Assembly (NCBI RefSeq): GCF_020497125.1
Contig: NC_059087.1
Span: forward strand, 12,681,925 to 12,745,924
DNA length: 64,000 bases
Direction: 5' to 3'
Source: Mauremys mutica
Lineage: Eukaryota; Chordata; Testudines; Geoemydidae
Both the position numbers and the translations under genes were made by a program. Below, piece after piece: positions 61,063 through 64,000 of the stretch. The first letter of the stretch is position 1; each line of letters opens with the position of its first letter. The notes under the pieces are model-generated. The model saw nothing but the letters and a program-made list of their open reading frames with translations. It was not told the DNA's origin and searched no databases.

Positions 61063-61599
61063 CCTTACAGTAACCAGAATCCAGACAGAAATACATAGTG
61101 TTGAGCAACAGCATCTGGGTTCTTAGTCTGCTCAGATTCAGTAGAAGTCGTCTACGTTCAGACTAGGAGTCTTAAGCAGAATCAAAGAAAAGAATACACA
61201 GAAGGGACATGAAGGCAGTTTTCTTATTCTGTTTTTTTTTTTAAATAAAAAAAGCTTACAGTTCTAGATAATGTATTTTATACCAGTCTTGTAATGTAAC
61301 GTATCAGAAAAATTACTTTGACTTTTTCGCAAAATGTCGTGCTACAACAACACAGTCAAAACAACTCTAGTTATTAGTAGATCATACAGGAACAAAAAAC
61401 ACTGGTCTCTCCCACTTGAACAAAAAAAAAAGGATATAAACTAAACTCTATCTAGTTGGGGTTGGGATGAAACTTTCCCAGTGGACAGATTATTCCGTAA
61501 CTACCTACTGTGGGATTACTTTCATCTTCCTTTGGAGCATCTGCTACTGAATATTATTGGACACAGTGCCACTTATGCTATTACAGATGGGGGTTTTAT

Positions 61600-61954
61600 T
61601 CTTTACAGAATAGTGAATTTTAAAGTCAGGACCAAATAATAATTTAGGATCTTAACATTCATACTCTGTGAAAGAGCCAAAACTAAAAAACTTTGTTTAA
61701 TTTTCAGTTGTTCTTCTACCCTTAAAATTTTTTTAGCTACATTTTTCAACAAAACGTTAATTTGAAATGAAATGTCAAAACGTTGCATATAAGAGTCAAA
61801 ATTAAATATTTTTACTTTTTGGGAATTTTTCTCTCCATATTTTTGGTGAAACTGTTCACCGAATTTGATCCAAATTTGCAAATAGTTTTGGCTGACCTGT
61901 AAACTGCATTTTACTGATGAATCAACTATTTGTCTGAAAGTTTTTGCCCAGCTC
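61600..61954. repeat. AT-rich repeat, GAGCTGG family
   Basis: AT-rich with TTTTTGGGAATTTTTC-type words, ending TTTTTGCCCAGCTC next to TA. The left end is unclear. Confidence 0.4.
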
Positions 61955-62310
61955 TAGATCCGAACGTGTTCAAGTCTCAGACTGATCTTATACCATCATC
62001 AGGCGCCTGCTGCTGAAAACACTCCCCTTGCTTCCCAGAGCCTGAATCTGGGCTTGTCCAGTTTTAGCCTCCCTGTGCACTAAAACTGTCTTTCTGGGTT
62101 GTGGATGGATAGGTTGTCTCTGAGGTAACCATAACCCCTTAAGGGCCTTATACAATATGAAAATGACTTGGAACTGAGTCCAGAAATGGGTAAGTAGCTA
62201 GTGCAGTTCACATATTCCTGCAGTATGCTCACACTGTCCTTTGTTGCTTGATAGCAAAAGGCAGCTAAGTGCTGTTGTAGTTTTCATGTTTCACATACAT
62301 TGAATCTCAG

Positions 62311-64000
62311 GCCTGGTCTACACTAGGCGTTTAAACCGGTTTTAGGAGCGTAAAACCGATTTAACGCCACACCCGTCCACACGAAGAGGCCCTTTATATC
62401 GGTATAAAGGGCTCTTTAAACCGGTTTCTGTACTCCTCCCTAACGAGAGGAGTAGCGCTAATATCGGTATTACCATATCGGATTAGGGTTAGTGTGGCCG
62501 CAGATCGACGGTATTGGCCTCCGGGCGATATCCCACAGTGCACCACTGACCGCTCTGGACAGCAATCTGAACTCGGATGCAGTGGCCAGGTAGACAGGAA
62601 AAGCCCCGCGAACTTTTGAATATTTCCTGTTTGCCCAGCGTGGAGCTCCGATCAGCACGTGTGGTGATGCAGTTAAAAATCAAAATAAAGAAAGAGCTCC
62701 CGCATGGACGATGCGGACGTGATCGCTGTAAGGGCAGGCAAATCTGTTCTATCAGCGCTCCGTTACAGAAGACGAAATTCAAAATCATTTTTAAAAAATC
62801 TCCAGACAGATGCCATAGCAGGGACTCAGCGCACTGCTGCGTGACAAGCATAACGGAAAGCCAAAGAATCAAATGGACGCTCATGGACTGGAGGACTCAA
62901 GCTATCCCACAGTTCCTGCAGTCTCTGAAAAGCATTTGCATTCTTGGCTGAGCTCCAAATGCTTCTAGGGTCAAAAACAGTGTCCGCGGTGGGTCAGGGC
63001 ATAGCTAGGCAATTTACGCACCCCCCCACCCACCCCCAGAAGTGAAAGGGAAAACAATCCTCTCTTGACTCTTTTACATGTCACCCTATCTTTACTGAAT
63101 GCTGCAGATAGACGCAATGGTGCAGCACTCAACACCAACATCCTTGCTCCCCCCACGCCATGGATGGCTGATGGTACAATAAGACTGATACCCATCGTCA
63201 TCATCAGCCTATTGGCACATGGGGCAGTGCAAAAGGACTGGTAACCATGCCGACTAGCATCAGGTAGGTCGATCAAGGGTGCCTGCCCCTAATTTTTCCT
63301 GGTAGATGGTGCAATATGGCTGGTAACCATCTTCATCATAGCAACAGGGGGCTGAGCTCCATCAGCCCCCACCCTTCATGTGTAAAGAAAAGATTCAGTT
63401 GCCCCTGGACTAGCAGTGGGATGCTGGGCTCCTCTCCTACACACTGCTTAATGTCCTGTCTGGACTATCATAGCAGCTGGAGGCTGCCTTCCACTCATTT
63501 CTCACTAACAAGTCACTGTGTCATCACACAAGTGGGGGGACAATGCTATGGTAGCCCAGGAAGGCTGGGGGAAGAACAGAATGAACAGGTGGGGTTGTTG
63601 CAGGAGCACCCCCTGTGAATAGCATATAGCTCATAATTTCTGCAGGATCTGACACAGAGCAGCTGTGCTCTCTGGTTATGATATACAGTGGTTCTCTAGT
63701 ACACTTCCCCATATTCTAGGCAGGACTGATTCTATTTTTAGATACCAAAAAGGAGGGATTGACTCAGGGAGTCATTCCCAATTTTGGCTTTTGCGCCCCT
63801 GGCTAAGAGCAGCCAGGGGCACTTATGACAGCAACAGATGGTGCAGTGCAAAAGGACTGGTAGCCACGATCATCTTATTACCAATTTATGGTATGGTAGA
63901 TGGTGCAATATGGCTGGTAACCATCTCTGCTGTCATGCAAAAGCAAAAGCATGCTGCTGTGTAGCGCTGCTGAATCGCCTCTGTGAGCGGCATCTAGTAC
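62311..64000 (+). mobile_element. Harbinger-like DNA transposon, cut by window end
   Basis: The left end GCCTGGTCTACACTAGGCGT leads into TTTAAACCGGTTTTAGGAGC and palindromic ACCGGT blocks, then ATATCGGATTAGGGTTAGTG and GATATCCCACAGTGCACCAC, a familiar turtle element that I assign to PIF/Harbinger. The part 62580-62950 parallels its SANT/Myb-like reading frame, and 63080-63930 contains a repeated GATGGTGCA...CTGGTAACCAT motif. The last bases AATCGCCTCTGTGAGCGGCA still belong to it, so the right end lies outside the window. The superfamily is from memory. Confidence 0.6.
62660..62951 (+). pseudogene. Decayed SANT/Myb-like protein gene of the transposon
   Basis: Sequence around GATGCGGACGTGATCGCTGT, CTCCGTTACAGAAGACGAAA and GACTCAGCGCACTGCTGCGT corresponds to the DNA-binding (Myb/SANT-like) protein that intact relatives of this element encode. 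The frame is disrupted: the open frame here (62577-62951) reads CHSRDSAHCCV where relatives have a HSRDSxQCRVK-like motif, and neighbouring parts fall in other frames. It is therefore treated as a remnant. Confidence 0.4.

Larger units (their letters stand above)
35491..64000. other. Intergenic, repeat-rich downstream region
   Basis: No exon of a host gene could be supported on either strand. Known contents are listed separately. Unassigned stretches longer than 300 bases are 36360-38590, 39280-41660, 42120-42700, 43140-45070, 47160-48380, 48700-50180, 51550-53050, 54300-55980, 56170-57480, 57700-59310, 59620-60830 and 61070-61600. They hold unique or decayed sequence with no feature I can name beyond short microsatellites (for example AT/CA runs at 49486-49545). 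A 106-codon hydrophobic open frame at 37019-37339 has no recognisable family. Confidence 0.6.

Overview
This window reads as nuclear DNA of a reptile, most likely a turtle. It is AT-rich, lacks dense open reading frames and carries spliced exons of a vertebrate receptor. It is packed with interspersed repeats that I associate with testudine genomes: CR1 3' ends, tRNA/CORE-SINEs of the MIR type, a Penelope-like 3' end, a Harbinger-like element, and many short foldback elements whose ends carry a GTCTACAC-type motif. The species assignment rests on recognising these repeats, not on a search.

Only one protein-coding gene is supported. Four consecutive coding exons on the + strand (24921-25047, 26065-26106, 29877-29969, 32197-32292) encode the last part of an adhesion G-protein-coupled receptor: TM6, ECL3, TM7 and a short cytoplasmic tail ending in DLSAV and a stop. 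Phases, splice sites and sequence fit ADGRD1 (GPR133). The three introns between them are 1017, 3770 and 2227 bp. The 3' UTR probably runs about 3.2 kb to an AATAAA at 35467-35472. No earlier exon was found in 1-24920, so that stretch is read as the large upstream intron (phase 2).

The upstream intron (1-24920) holds mostly short non-autonomous DNA transposons, several with readable target-site duplications: hAT-type at 4076, 5522 and 22097 (the last with a CR1 3' end inside it), TA-flanked elements at 13254 and 20786 (the latter nested in an older repeat), and MIR/CR1 fragments. After the gene, 35491-64000 is intergenic as far as can be seen. It contains further hAT, mariner-like and foldback elements, an inverted pair of Penelope-like ends around 38.6-39.3 kb with a decayed hammerhead-like core, a 67-bp direct repeat 1.67 kb apart (39742 and 41409), a broken non-CR1 LINE reverse transcriptase (45077-45925), a GC-rich hAT element with a perfect 8-bp duplication (48385-48687), and from about 62311 to the window end a Harbinger-like element with a decayed coding region and a periodic internal motif.

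The long open frames in GC-rich blocks (30.8-31.7, 50.2-51.6, 53.5-54.2, 5.5-6.2, 48.2-48.8 kb) fall inside repeats and are not treated as genes. No bacterial-style operon, CRISPR array, tRNA or rRNA gene is visible. I see no convincing new biological system. The most unusual signals are the mobile-element structures: multi-hairpin elements, the hammerhead-like Penelope end and the LINE lineage.
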